From the NCBI RefSeq assembly GCF_004681975.1, contig NZ_SMLK01000001.1:868001-932000 (forward strand): a stretch of DNA of 64,000 nt, in the 5' to 3' direction. Below are positions 42,621 to 50,862 of this stretch, one piece after another; the stretch's first letter is position 1; every line of letters begins with the position of its first letter. The position numbers and the translations under genes were made by a program. This DNA comes from Ramlibacter humi (GTDB lineage: Bacteria > Pseudomonadota > Gammaproteobacteria > Burkholderiales > Burkholderiaceae_C). The notes beneath the pieces are model-generated. The model was given only the letters and a program-made list of their open reading frames with translations. It ran no database searches and was not told the DNA's origin.

Positions 42621-43378
42621 AAGACGAACGAGACTCCCCCGAGGAATTCGCCATGTACACCGCCCAAGGAAAGCTGCAGTCCAGCACGCCCCAGCCCGGC
42701 ATCGAGCACTACCTGCCGCTGGTGCGGCGCACGGCGCACCGCATGATCGGCCGCCTGCCCGCCAACGTGGAAGTGGACGACCTGATCCAGGCCGGCGTCA
42801 TGGGCCTGATGGAAGCGCTGGAGCGCTACGAGCAGGGCCACGGCGCGCAGTTCGAGACTTTCGCGCTGCAGCGCGTGCGCGGCGCCATGCTGGACGAGCT
42901 GCGCGGCACCGACTGGGTGCCCCGCTCCGTGCGCAAGCACCAGCGCGACATCGCCGACGCCGTGCAGAAGCTGGAGCAGAAGCTGCACCGCGCGCCGGCC
43001 GACAGCGAAATCGCGCAGCACATGGGCGTGACGCTGGCCGAGTACCACGACATGCTGGTGGACGTGCGCGGCGCGCAGCTGGTCTACACCGACGACTACG
43101 AGGCCGGCGAGGACGATTCGCACTACCTGGACCGCCACACCACGCCCGACGCCAAGGCCGACCCGGCCGCGCAGCTGTCGGACCGGCGCTTCCGCGAAGC
43201 GCTGGTGGGCGCCATCGAGGACCTGCCGCAGCGCGAGCAGTACGTGATGTCCATGTACTACGAGCACGACATGAACCTGAAGGAGATCGCCGCGGTGCTG
43301 GGCGTGACGGAATCGCGCGTGTGCCAGCTGCACAGCCAGGCCGTGGCGCGCCTGCGCTCGCGGCTGAAGGCGTATTGA
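42617..43378 (+). CDS. fliA: Flagellar sigma factor FliA (sigma-28)
   Basis: Sigma factor of 253 aa for late flagellar and chemotaxis genes. Region 2 (YLPLVRRTAHRMIGRLP, VDDLIQAGVMGLMEALERYE, FALQRVRGAMLDELRGTDWV), region 3 and region 4 (LPQREQYVMSMYYEHDMNLK, ESRVCQLHSQAVARLRSRL) are complete. ATG 42617 overlaps the upstream stop (ATGA); an ATG at 42653 (MYTAQGKL) is the alternative and matches the usual FliA N-terminus. FlgM at 49217 is its likely anti-sigma factor. Confidence 0.94.
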   Translation: MKDERDSPEEFAMYTAQGKLQSSTPQPGIEHYLPLVRRTAHRMIGRLPANVEVDDLIQAGVMGLMEALERYEQGHGAQFETFALQRVRGAMLDELRGTDWVPRSVRKHQRDIADAVQKLEQKLHRAPADSEIAQHMGVTLAEYHDMLVDVRGAQLVYTDDYEAGEDDSHYLDRHTTPDAKADPAAQLSDRRFREALVGAIEDLPQREQYVMSMYYEHDMNLKEIAAVLGVTESRVCQLHSQAVARLRSRLKAY

Positions 43379-43381
43379 GCA

Positions 43382-43408
43382 TCAACTTCCGCGCGCCGCC
43401 GCCGATAA
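43382..43408 (+). promoter_or_regulatory. Sigma-28 promoter of the chemoreceptor gene
   Basis: TCAACTTC, exactly 11 bases, GCCGATAA. The -10 is the perfect consensus. It begins 4 bases after the fliA stop and lies about 56 bases before the receptor ATG. Confidence 0.7.
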
Positions 43409-43463
43409 GCACCGTAAGGTCCGCGCTGGGCGGCCCCCTTCCCTTCCCTGAAAGCCGAGAAAC

Positions 43464-45203
43464 ATGTCCAAGAAATCCGGATTGAAGCTGAGCACCAGGC
43501 TGGCCCTTGCCTTCGCCGCCATGCTGGCGCTGACGCTGGCCGTCGGCGGCATCGCGCTGCAACGCCTGCAGGTGATCCACACCGCGACCGACGAAATGGC
43601 CATCAACTGGCTGCCCAGCATCCGGACGCTGGGCGATGCGCGCTCCGCGGCCAACCGCATCCGCCGCGCCGAGAGCGACCACCTGCTGTCCACGTCCGAA
43701 TCGGACATGGTCGCGATCGAAGGCCAGATCATCGAGCAGAAGGCGGCCATGACCGAAGCCATCAGCTCCTTCGAACCCGTGGCCGACTCCGCGGAGGAGA
43801 AGGCCCTGCTGGTCCAGTTCCGCAAGCACGAGGACGCCTGGCTGGGCCAGCAGCAGAAGCTGTTCGCGCTGTCGCGCAATGCCAAGACCAAGGGCGAAGC
43901 GCTGGCGATGTTGCGCGGCGATTCGCGCAAGAGTTTCAACGACATGGTGCAGGTTCTCAACGACCTGGTGCAGTACGAAGACAAGGGCTCGCGCACCTCG
44001 TCGGCCAGCGCCAACGCCGCCTACCAATCCGCGATCATCTGGGTGATGGGCATCGGCGCTTTCGCGCTGGTGGTGGCCGCCGCGCTGGGGATCTGGATCG
44101 TGCGTGGGGTGACCCGCCAGCTGGGCGGCGAACCGGCTGAAGCCGCCGACCTGGCCAAGCGCGTCGCCGACGGCGACCTGAGCGTGCAGATCCAGGTGAA
44201 GAACGGCGACCAGTCCAGCCTGGTGGCGGCGCTCAAGCGCATGCAGGACAGCCTGTCGGCCATCGTGAACGGCGTGCGCCAGAACGCCGACAGCGTGGCG
44301 ACGGCTTCGGGCCAGATCTCGCAGGGCAACAACGACCTGTCCAGCCGCACCGAGGAACAGGCCTCGGCACTGCAGCAAACCGCCGCTTCGATGAAGCAGC
44401 TGGCGACCACCGTGCACCAGAACGCCGCGAACGCGGAACAAGGCAACGAGCTGGCCGTGGCGGCCTGCGACGTGGCCACCCGCGGCGGCGAAGTGGTAGG
44501 CCAGGTCGTGGAGACCATGAAGGGCATCAACGACAGCAGCCGCAAGATCGCCGACATCATCGGCGTGATCGACGGCATCGCCTTCCAGACCAACATCCTC
44601 GCGCTCAACGCCGCGGTGGAAGCCGCGCGTGCCGGCGAGCAAGGCCGCGGCTTCGCGGTGGTCGCCAGCGAGGTGCGATCACTGGCCCAGCGCAGCGCCG
44701 ACGCCGCCAAGGAGATCAAGCAGCTGATCACCGCCAGCGTCGAGCGCGTCGAGCAAGGCAGCGCGCTGGTCGACCAGGCCGGCACGACGATGGAAGAAGT
44801 GGTGCAGTCCATCCGCCGCGTCACGGACCTGATGGGCGAGATCAGCGCCGCCAGCCGCGAACAGAGCGCCGGCGTCGCGCAGATCGGCGAAGCCGTCGCG
44901 CAGATGGACCAGGCCACGCAGCAGAACGCCGCGCTGGTGGAAGAAAGCGCCGCCGCCGCCGACAGCCTGAAAGCCCAGGCCGGCCAGCTGGTGGGCGCGG
45001 TGTCGGTGTTCAAGCTCGCCGGCCAGGCTTCGGTGGCGTCCAACATGCCCAACGTGACCGGCGCCCCGCCGGCACCCGCGAACGTGCCGCGCCCGGCCTA
45101 CGCCACCACCAAGGCCAGCGCCCCGGTCAGCCGACCGGTGGTGTCGCCCAACCTGTCCACGCCGGCGAAGACAGGCACGGACGACGACTGGACGACGTTC
45201 TGA
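43464..45203 (+). CDS. Methyl-accepting chemotaxis protein
   Basis: Chemoreceptor of 579 aa: helix 1 ([20 protein letters not shown]), periplasmic four-helix-bundle ligand domain (about 35-190), helix 2 ([20 protein letters not shown]), HAMP and a cytoplasmic signalling hairpin with the invariant tip [20 protein letters not shown] then [20 protein letters not shown]. The final residues DDDWTTF resemble the C-terminal tether for the adaptation enzymes CheR/CheB. It has its own strong sigma-28 promoter and a terminator. The ligand is unknown. Confidence 0.94.
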   Translation: MSKKSGLKLSTRLALAFAAMLALTLAVGGIALQRLQVIHTATDEMAINWLPSIRTLGDARSAANRIRRAESDHLLSTSESDMVAIEGQIIEQKAAMTEAISSFEPVADSAEEKALLVQFRKHEDAWLGQQQKLFALSRNAKTKGEALAMLRGDSRKSFNDMVQVLNDLVQYEDKGSRTSSASANAAYQSAIIWVMGIGAFALVVAAALGIWIVRGVTRQLGGEPAEAADLAKRVADGDLSVQIQVKNGDQSSLVAALKRMQDSLSAIVNGVRQNADSVATASGQISQGNNDLSSRTEEQASALQQTAASMKQLATTVHQNAANAEQGNELAVAACDVATRGGEVVGQVVETMKGINDSSRKIADIIGVIDGIAFQTNILALNAAVEAARAGEQGRGFAVVASEVRSLAQRSADAAKEIKQLITASVERVEQGSALVDQAGTTMEEVVQSIRRVTDLMGEISAASREQSAGVAQIGEAVAQMDQATQQNAALVEESAAAADSLKAQAGQLVGAVSVFKLAGQASVASNMPNVTGAPPAPANVPRPAYATTKASAPVSRPVVSPNLSTPAKTGTDDDWTTF

Positions 45204-45254
45204 GTTCTTTTTTTTGTACCGGGGGATTTGCAAAGTCCCCTCCAAGGTGATTTT

Positions 45255-45284
45255 GGGGCGCCCTTGGTGGCGCCCCTCTTTTTT
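45255..45284 (+). terminator. Rho-independent terminator after the chemoreceptor gene
   Basis: Stem GGGGCGCC/GGCGCCCC with loop CTTGGT followed by TCTTTTTT. It is the clearest intrinsic terminator in the window and closes the fliA-side transcript 52 bases after the receptor stop. Confidence 0.85.
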
Positions 45285-45298
45285 GCTTGCGCATCCAT

Positions 45299-45393
45299 GT
45301 CATCCCGGCGAACGCCGGGATCCATCCCCGGAAAGTTGCGCCTGCGCAGTTCGACTTCCCGGTGATGGATGCCGGGTCAGGCCCGGCATGACA
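45299..45393. repeat. REP doublet after the chemoreceptor terminator
   Basis: Two inverted units: TGTCATCCCGG-cgaac-GCCGGGATCCATC and GATGGATGCCGGGT-cagg-CCCGGCATGACA, 95 bp in all. Same architecture as the doublets at 14890 and 55562 but with a different stem sequence. Confidence 0.75.
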
Positions 45394-45438
45394 CCTTGGT
45401 GGACGGCCGTCCGGCTGGACGTCCGTTATCGTGCGCGG

Positions 45439-45846
45439 ATGAACACGACCCCCATCGACTACCGCCATAACCTGCCCCTGGATCCCGTCGAAGTGGCCCG
45501 CGTCTTCGACGCATCGGGCATCAAGCGCCCGACGGCCGACCTGCCGCGCATCGCCAGGATGTTTGCGGCGCCGGCGCTGGTGATCTCGGCTTGGTGCGCG
45601 GGGCGACTGGTGGGCGTGGCGCGTTCGCTGACGGACTACAGCTACTGCTGCTACCTGTCCGACCTGGCGGTGGACCAGGCCTTGCAAGGGCGTGGCATCG
45701 GTCGTGAGCTGATCCGGCGGACGCAAGCCGTCATCGGCGATGAGGTGTCGCTCATCCTGCTGTCCGCGCCCGACGCGATGTCGTACTACCCCGCCGTGGG
45801 CTTCCAGCCGGCGGACAACGCTTTCGTCATCCGCCGCCAGCGATGA
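45439..45846 (+). CDS. GNAT-family N-acetyltransferase
   Basis: Acetyl-CoA-dependent acetyltransferase of 135 aa. The core LSDLAVDQALQGRGIGRELI contains the Q/R-x-x-G-x-G/A pyrophosphate-binding loop (QGRGIG), and LLSAPDAMSYYPAVGFQPAD is the usual C-terminal strand and helix. ATG 45439 gives MNTTPIDYRHNLPLDPVEVA. The substrate is unknown. First gene of the accessory stretch between flagellar clusters, reading plus. Confidence 0.85.
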   Translation: MNTTPIDYRHNLPLDPVEVARVFDASGIKRPTADLPRIARMFAAPALVISAWCAGRLVGVARSLTDYSYCCYLSDLAVDQALQGRGIGRELIRRTQAVIGDEVSLILLSAPDAMSYYPAVGFQPADNAFVIRRQR

Positions 45847-45850
45847 GCCT

Positions 45851-46228
45851 TCAGCCCGTCGCGAACGTCTTGCCGTCGGGCCCGATCATCGTCATGGCCT
45901 GGCCATCGAACGCCAGGCAGCCCAGCGTGCGGCAGATCTGCGCCACCACCGCGCGCTGCGTGGCGCGGTGCGAAGTGCGGATGGACCAGGCGAGCGACGA
46001 AGGCGATTCCACGCTGAACTCGTACCAGGTCTCGCCATCTTCGTACTGGGCGCCGAAGTGCGGCGGCGCGCCGGGCACCGAGGTGTCCCGCCACTGCAGG
46101 AGGGGGTAGAGCCGCGACAGCGCCGCCATCACCTCGGCGGCTTGCTGCGGCGCCATCGCCTCTTCGGACAGGTCGGCCATCGAGCGGACTTCCACCGTCG
46201 GCTTGAACACCAGGAAGTCGTAGCTCAT
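45851..46228 (-). CDS. Hypothetical protein (125 aa)
   Basis: Cytoplasmic, soluble-looking protein starting MSYDFLVFKPTVEVRSMADL, with aromatic-rich GAQYEDGETWYEFSVESPSS in the middle and a C-terminus GQAMTMIGPDGKTFATG. I do not recognise the family. It converges on the GNAT gene with a 4-base gap and precedes no recognisable partner. Codon composition looks like the rest of the chromosome, which supports a real gene. Confidence 0.7.
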   Translation of the reverse strand: MSYDFLVFKPTVEVRSMADLSEEAMAPQQAAEVMAALSRLYPLLQWRDTSVPGAPPHFGAQYEDGETWYEFSVESPSSLAWSIRTSHRATQRAVVAQICRTLGCLAFDGQAMTMIGPDGKTFATG

Positions 46229-46238
46229 CCCGGGCGCC

Positions 46239-46787
46239 CTACTTCGCCATCCTCAGCGACACCGCGCCCTGGAAGAACGCACCGTCCACCGGCGAAGTGC
46301 TCAGCACCCACGAGGCATACGGCGCGGGCCCGCGATGGACGCTGTAGACGACGGTGCGCAGGCCGTTGGGCGTGGTGGTGGGCTGGCCCGGCTCCGTCTC
46401 GAAACCGGTGCTGCGCGACGGCAGCCATGACGAGACCACCTCCTCCAGCGCCTTGGCGTCGACCTTGCGCGCCCACACCGTGCACACGCCTTGCCGGTCC
46501 AGCGTGAGCGCCCAGTCGCCCACCGCCAGCTGCACGGCCCACGCCCGCCCTTCGGCGTTGCCCAGGAAACGCTTGGCCGCCTCCGGCCGCAGCGGTCGGA
46601 AGCCGGTTTTCTCGGCCTGCTCGCCGACCTTCTGCGGGTCGGCCTGCGGCGTGAGGCACAGGTCCATGAACATGCGCATGGTGTAGAGCGCCTGCTGCTC
46701 GCCGGGGGTGGACGCGGGCGGCTCGGCGTCGGCGGCGTACGCCGCGGTGGCAAACAACAATGCGGCGGCAAAGGCAAGGGCTTTCAT
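46239..46787 (-). CDS. Secreted hypothetical protein
   Basis: About 182 aa from ATG 46787 (MKALAFAAALLFATAAYA), which gives a clean Sec signal peptide; the frame to 46823 adds an Arg-rich leader and is unlikely. The mature part is soluble, with a single Cys near each of LCLTPQADPQ and GVCTVWARKV that might form a disulfide. I do not recognise a function. Ten bases separate it from the 125-aa hypothetical downstream. Confidence 0.72.
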   Translation of the reverse strand: MKALAFAAALLFATAAYAADAEPPASTPGEQQALYTMRMFMDLCLTPQADPQKVGEQAEKTGFRPLRPEAAKRFLGNAEGRAWAVQLAVGDWALTLDRQGVCTVWARKVDAKALEEVVSSWLPSRSTGFETEPGQPTTTPNGLRTVVYSVHRGPAPYASWVLSTSPVDGAFFQGAVSLRMAK

Positions 46788-46838
46788 CGGACTTCGGGAG
46801 GCGTCATGGCGCAAGTGTCGCATGCACGCCAGGACGTT

Positions 46839-47231
46839 TCATCGCTCGGGCCGAGGCTCTCTCGCATAGCTCACGGTGAGGGCTTCCCATACATGCCCGT
46901 CAGGCTCGCTCCAGTACACGATGCGCCCGCCATGGTGCATGTTCACCCGAGAGTCGGGCGGACCGTGAGGAGTGCTTCGATAAGGGATGCCCAACTCGCC
47001 GAGCCGGGCGACCACCTGGTCGAACTCCGCTTCGCTCATCCTGAAGCAGTAGTGCTGCCTGGGCAACGCGCCGTCCCACTGGTCGAAATCCAGTGTCAGC
47101 CCGTCGTTCACATACACCGGGCAGAACGGGCCGACGCCCTGCTCCGCCCAGTTCACGCCGAGCACCCTGGCGAGAAGCTCCGCGGAGCTTCTTCTGTCCT
47201 TGGCCGGAACAATGATGTGATCCAGGAACAT
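46839..47231 (-). CDS. VOC-family (glyoxalase/dioxygenase-fold) protein
   Basis: A 130-aa protein of the vicinal-oxygen-chelate fold: FLDHIIVPAKDRRSSAELLA with an N-terminal metal-ligand His, and RIVYWSEPDGHVWEALTVSY with the C-terminal half motif. Members include glyoxalases, dioxygenases and antibiotic-binding proteins, so the reaction cannot be named. Start ATG 47231 was chosen because GAGGTG lies just upstream; ATGs at 47249 and 47267 are alternatives. Confidence 0.8.
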   Translation of the reverse strand: MFLDHIIVPAKDRRSSAELLARVLGVNWAEQGVGPFCPVYVNDGLTLDFDQWDGALPRQHYCFRMSEAEFDQVVARLGELGIPYRSTPHGPPDSRVNMHHGGRIVYWSEPDGHVWEALTVSYAREPRPER

Positions 47232-47550
47232 GGTCACCTCGCTCTGCATGATTTCGGGTCCCATCATACGAAGACAGGGACGCCGCGCACAGATGCACCG
47301 CGGTCGCAGCGACCCGCAATCACTCGGCTTTCGTGAGGCATCTTGTCAAGCACTGGGCCGTACGGTGCCGTCTTTGCGAGTTGCGCGGCGCGCGCCTGGA
47401 CCTTGGGCAGGAATGCGGCTTCCGCATACCGCTGCACACGGCCAATGCTTCATGTGTTCCCCGGATTACTGCGCCCGCAGGACGACGCGGCCGCTTCCCC
47501 TCTGTACTCTGCAAGACCCGCTCTCGCACCCGTCGCTCGTTGCCCTTTGC
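47232..47550. other. Gene-free lower-GC spacer before the Imm11-family gene
   Basis: About 320 bases with no recognisable gene, promoter or repeat. Open frames here lack conserved features. The base composition is lower in GC than the flanks, which fits imported DNA or decayed sequence upstream of the Imm11-family gene. Confidence 0.5.
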
Positions 47551-48135
47551 ATGGACTATTTTGTTCTGACAACCTCTGCCCAGGCCGGCGGAGTTATCAA
47601 CGACTACCCGCAAGGCAGTCCGGCCATTTGGAAGTTTGGCGAGGGTCTCCGCATGGCTCACGAGTTCCCTCTGCATGCTGAGGTGTGTTTCTCCCCGCTG
47701 TTTCCCACCTTCGACAAGCTGTATGACTTTCAGTCCACCACGCTGAGCACACCCGTTGTCTCCGGTAGGGTCCGAAGGGTCATCGACTCCTTGTCGATCC
47801 ACAACGCCGAGCTCCTGCCCGTCGTCCTGAAGAACCATCGTGGCGAGGACGTGCCAGGCGAGTACGCTCTTTTGAACCTGATCGGAGCCGAGAATGCCAT
47901 CGACATGCAGGGCTCCGACTACAAGATGAACCACATCGACAAGGAGCAGATCGGACGGATCAAGAAGCTTCGTCTCCAGAAGGACGCCATCTCTGCTGAC
48001 GCGAAAATGTTCCGGTGCCATCGCATGCGGCGACTGACACTCATTCGCGAAGACGTGGCCGCTGCGTTCCATGATGCGGGCCTGACCGGCTTCCGCACTT
48101 ACCGTGCAGAGGGGTGGAATGGTCTGGAGATCTAA
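47551..48135 (+). CDS. Imm11-family (DUF1629-like) immunity-type protein
   Basis: A 194-aa soluble protein starting MDYFVLTTSAQAGGVINDYP and ending DVAAAFHDAGLTGFRTYRAE, a terminal pattern I associate with the Imm11/DUF1629 family of polymorphic-toxin immunity proteins. The frame is open further upstream, but the family-like start is ATG 47551. It has lower GC and more varied codons than its neighbours, suggesting transfer. No toxin gene is beside it. The family call is from memory and should be checked. Confidence 0.6.
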   Translation: MDYFVLTTSAQAGGVINDYPQGSPAIWKFGEGLRMAHEFPLHAEVCFSPLFPTFDKLYDFQSTTLSTPVVSGRVRRVIDSLSIHNAELLPVVLKNHRGEDVPGEYALLNLIGAENAIDMQGSDYKMNHIDKEQIGRIKKLRLQKDAISADAKMFRCHRMRRLTLIREDVAAAFHDAGLTGFRTYRAEGWNGLEI

Positions 48136-48394
48136 GGAAGGCCTGAGCAAGGCCGATTCCACAAGGAACAGGTAGTCCACCTTCGCGCGATACCCCCCGC
48201 GGAGCTTCACGCCACGTCCCCCTCTCTTCACGCCTCCCGTCTCGCCGGATACCCATCCGACTATGCGAAAGCGAAAGCACAAACGCCGCGCACAAGAGCC
48301 TGCAGCCACGGCACCAACGTTCCGCGGCATAAGAGATCGGGAGATGGATTCTGGCGATTGCCGGATTGACAAGAACGGGAGCGATTGCTGACCC

Positions 48395-48721
48395 TCAGGC
48401 CGGCGAAGCCCCCTGCCCTCTCACCACCCCCTCCGCCTCCAACATCATCGGCACCGAATCCGCCGCATCCGCATCCACGCCCTCCGGCACGTCATCGAAC
48501 ACGCGGTCGATGAAATCCCGCGCCGTCCGCCGCGAAATCTCGTGCGCCTGCGGCTGCGACTCGCACCCGCCCGAAGTCGTCTTGCGAAACGCATGCGACG
48601 TCTCCCAAACCGACAGTGGCCTCACAGGGCAGATCTTGGTGTAACCGTGCCAGGCCCCGTCGGCCTGCACGGTGTAGGTCGCCAGGAAGAGATGGCGGTA
48701 GCGTTCGATGGTCTCGAGCAT
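48395..48721 (-). CDS. Hypothetical protein (108 aa)
   Basis: Small soluble protein starting MLETIERYRHLFLATYTVQA, with GYTKICPVRPLSVWETSHAF and a basic middle, ending EAEGVVRGQGASPA. I do not recognise the family. Start ATG 48721 was chosen over the longer Ala/Arg-rich frame to 48976, which overlaps flgN in a shadow phase. It lies downstream of flgN on the same strand with a 124-base gap. Confidence 0.6.
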   Translation of the reverse strand: MLETIERYRHLFLATYTVQADGAWHGYTKICPVRPLSVWETSHAFRKTTSGGCESQPQAHEISRRTARDFIDRVFDDVPEGVDADAADSVPMMLEAEGVVRGQGASPA

Positions 48722-48845
48722 GGGAGGGTCCTTGCGCAGATGGCTTCCCCAGATTTCGGCGGCTCGCGGCGGCGCCCGATAGGGAAATGCCGCAAGGCTG
48801 CGGACCGGCGGTGACGGCGCGATGACTCGCGCGCGGGAACCGCGC

Positions 48846-49220
48846 TCAGGCGATGGCGGTGCCGCCGCTGCGCCAGCCGCTGCTGACGCCGCCGGTGCGG
48901 CCGTACACGCCCCGCAACCGCGCTTCCTGCAGGCGCGTCTGGCCGGCGCCCAGCGCTTGCAGGGCGGCTTCGGCATCCTGGCCGCGGCGCTGGGCCAGGC
49001 GCCAGCACGTTTCGCAGGCCAGGGAGAGGGCCGCCACGCGCGGCTTCAAGGCAAGGGGCAGCCCGCCGGCGCGCACCTGCGCGCCCAGCAGGGCCAGGCC
49101 GGTGCGCAGCGCCGCGTCCAGCGCGTGCAACGCATCGGCCTCGCCGCGGCGCAGGTGCTCCTGCTGCCGCGCGACGATGGTTTCGAGCTGCGCGATGGCG
49201 CGCTCGGCGCCGCCGGTCAT
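48846..49220 (-). CDS. flgN: Flagellar export chaperone FlgN
   Basis: A 124-aa helical chaperone for the hook-filament junction proteins FlgK and FlgL (encoded at 57621-60715). The sequence is low in conservation, but the N-terminal helix AIAQLETIVARQQEHLRRGE, the size and the ATGA overlap with flgM are the standard arrangement. Named by position and helical pattern. Confidence 0.83.
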   Translation of the reverse strand: MTGGAERAIAQLETIVARQQEHLRRGEADALHALDAALRTGLALLGAQVRAGGLPLALKPRVAALSLACETCWRLAQRRGQDAEAALQALGAGQTRLQEARLRGVYGRTGGVSSGWRSGGTAIA

Positions 49221-49510
49221 CCGGCGCTGCGCGGCGACAGCAGGGCCGTCGCGTCGGAGATCAGCTGGTCGGCGATGGCGCCGGCGTTGACGGTGAAGCG
49301 GCCTTCGGAGATGGCCTTGCGGACGGCGTCCACCTTGGCCTGGTCGAAGTCGCTGCCGCCGGCCGCGCGCACCAGCGCGGCGCCCGCGGGCGAAACGTCC
49401 GCCGTGTCCACGGCCGGCGTGGCCGACAGGGGCGCGACGGGGGCCGCCGGGCGGCTGCTGCCCGCGGCCGGGGCGGCGGGCGTCAAGTCGTGGGTCGATC
49501 CGATCTTCAT
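49217..49510 (-). CDS. flgM: Anti-sigma-28 factor FlgM
   Basis: A 97-aa exported inhibitor of FliA. The N-terminal half is disordered, Ala/Pro-rich. The C-terminal FliA-binding half contains DFDQAKVDAVRKAISEGRFT then VNAGAIADQLISDATALLS, the FlgM signature. It has its own sigma-28 promoter (49551-49577), giving feedback, and is coupled to flgN. Confidence 0.93.
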   Translation of the reverse strand: MKIGSTHDLTPAAPAAGSSRPAAPVAPLSATPAVDTADVSPAGAALVRAAGGSDFDQAKVDAVRKAISEGRFTVNAGAIADQLISDATALLSPRSAG

Positions 49511-49550
49511 GGGTCTGCTCCAGGCCCCCGCTTCAGGGGCTTTGGGGGAA

Positions 49551-49577
49551 TCTTCGGCGCGTCCGGCGGGAACTTAA
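49551..49577 (-). promoter_or_regulatory. Sigma-28 promoter of flgMN
   Basis: On the minus strand TTAAGTTC, exactly 11 bases, GCCGAAGA, the same -10 as fliC2. A CCGCCTTTTTAT element lies 22 bases upstream (49599-49610), resembling the candidate class-II motif. Confidence 0.65.
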
Positions 49578-49625
49578 GCCCCGGAAAGCGGCCTTTTTCC
49601 GCCTTTTTATGCCGCCGAGGCCCCG

Positions 49626-50312
49626 TTACAGGGCCACGTCCACGATCCGGCCTTCACGCGCGGTACCGCTGAGCACCCGGCCCAGCTCCGTGCGCACCCG
49701 CACCGGCTGGCCTTCGGCGGCGGCGGTCAGCGCCTGGCCGGCAGCCGAGACGTTGAAGCCGGCGCCCGCGATGCGCAGCCGCACGGCGTCGCCCGCGTTC
49801 ACCACCTGCACCGCGCGCAGCATGTCGGCCCGCAGCAGCTGGCCAGCGGCCAGCGGGCGCGTCAGGGCACGGCCCTGCACGGCTTGCGCGTCGCGCAGCG
49901 GCAGCGCGGTTTCGCGGGTGAGTTCGATCTCCTGCTCCTGCAGGTCCTGGGCCGAAGGCACGGCGCCCGCGGCCAGCGGCGCGGCGGCCACCAGCGCGGT
50001 GGTCCAGGCGCGGACGGTCACCGGGACCATCACGGTCCAGGTACCGCCTTCCACGCAGCGCACGCCCACGGCCATGCGGCCCCAGGGGCGCGCGCCAGTC
50101 GGCAGGAAGGTGTCGGTACGCGCGCACGCCGGCAGGTCGGCGCGCGGCGTGAACGGGCCCACCTGCACTTCGTAGCGCGTCAATTGCGCCGCCTGGGCGG
50201 CCATGTGCTTGTCCACCGCGGCGCGCAGCACGCTCTCTTCAAACGGCGAGCGTTGCGCCTGCGCGAAAGCAGGCGCGGCGGCCACCAGCAAAAGGAAGAA
50301 GGGAAAGCGCAT
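49626..50312 (-). CDS. flgA: Flagellar P-ring assembly chaperone FlgA
   Basis: Periplasmic chaperone of 228 aa for P-ring (FlgI) formation. Signal peptide MRFPFFLLLVAAAPAFAQAQ, then a SAF-type domain: RGRALTRPLAAGQLLRADML and NAGDAVRLRIAGAGFNVSAA with the C-terminal GRVLSGTAREGRIVDVAL. Divergent from the flgB operon. Confidence 0.92.
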   Translation of the reverse strand: MRFPFFLLLVAAAPAFAQAQRSPFEESVLRAAVDKHMAAQAAQLTRYEVQVGPFTPRADLPACARTDTFLPTGARPWGRMAVGVRCVEGGTWTVMVPVTVRAWTTALVAAAPLAAGAVPSAQDLQEQEIELTRETALPLRDAQAVQGRALTRPLAAGQLLRADMLRAVQVVNAGDAVRLRIAGAGFNVSAAGQALTAAAEGQPVRVRTELGRVLSGTAREGRIVDVAL

Positions 50313-50389
50313 GGGAAGCCTCGCGGTTGGGGATGGGGTGACTTTAGGTGCCAGGCCCCTGCCCCGCGGCGCCCAAAAGCCGAGCCAAA

Positions 50390-50433
50390 GGCCGCCTTAT
50401 CCCCGCTTCAGTGTCGCAACCCGCTGCCGATAC
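50390..50433 (+). promoter_or_regulatory. Class-II-like element and sigma-28-like promoter of flgB
   Basis: GGCCGCCTTATCCCCGC (50390-50406) is nearly the same as the element before fliL. TTCAGTGT (50407-50414), 11 bases, GCCGATAC (50426-50433) forms a sigma-28-like promoter 29 bases before the flgB ATG. Dual class-II/class-III control is possible. Confidence 0.45.
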
Positions 50434-50461
50434 TGCCCCGACCCCGATAAGGATCGCCGCC

Positions 50462-50851
50462 ATGTCCCTGTTCACCACTTCCCTCGACGCCCACGCCACG
50501 GCCCTGTCGCTGCTGGCCGAGCGCCAGAAGCTGCTGGCGGGCAACATCGCGAACGCCGACACCCCCGGCTTCAAGGCGCGCGATTTCGATTTCTCGCAGG
50601 CGCTGGCCCAGGCCCGCGGCCAAGCCGGCGGCGCGATGGCCGCGACGAACGCCGGTCACATCGCACCGGTGTCGCCCGCCGCCGCCGAGCCCGCCTGGCG
50701 CACCAGCGAGCAGCCCGCGCTGGACGGCAACACGGTGGACCTGGACCGCGAGCGCGCCAGCTTCGCCGACAACGCCATGCGCTACGAAGCCACGCTGCGC
50801 TTCGTCAACCACGACGTGCGGACCATGCTGTCCGCCATCACCGGCCAATAA
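50462..50851 (+). CDS. flgB: Flagellar proximal rod protein FlgB
   Basis: A 129-aa rod protein. The flagellar axial motif LLAGNIANADTPGFKARDFD is at the N-terminus; the C-terminus carries NTVDLDRERASFADNAMRYE then FVNHDVRTMLSAITGQ. ATG 50462 follows AAGGAT. First of flgBCDEFGHIJKL. Confidence 0.94.
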   Translation: MSLFTTSLDAHATALSLLAERQKLLAGNIANADTPGFKARDFDFSQALAQARGQAGGAMAATNAGHIAPVSPAAAEPAWRTSEQPALDGNTVDLDRERASFADNAMRYEATLRFVNHDVRTMLSAITGQ

Positions 50852-50862
50852 GGAAGCGCGCC

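Noticed and set aside
47320-48372. Long minus-strand frame antisense to the Imm11-type gene
   Set aside because: A stretch near 48170 (GGYRAKVDYLFLVESALL) looks protein-like, but I could not connect it to any family and it overlaps the better-supported plus-strand gene.
49578-49615. GCGG-CCGC stem followed by TTTTT as a plus-strand terminator
   Set aside because: No plus-strand gene ends here; flgA and flgMN both read minus. The sequence is more likely part of the flgM control region.
50436-50455. CCCCGATAAGG as a second sigma-28 -10 before flgB
   Set aside because: No acceptable -35 lies 11 bases upstream, whereas GCCGATAC at 50426 has one.
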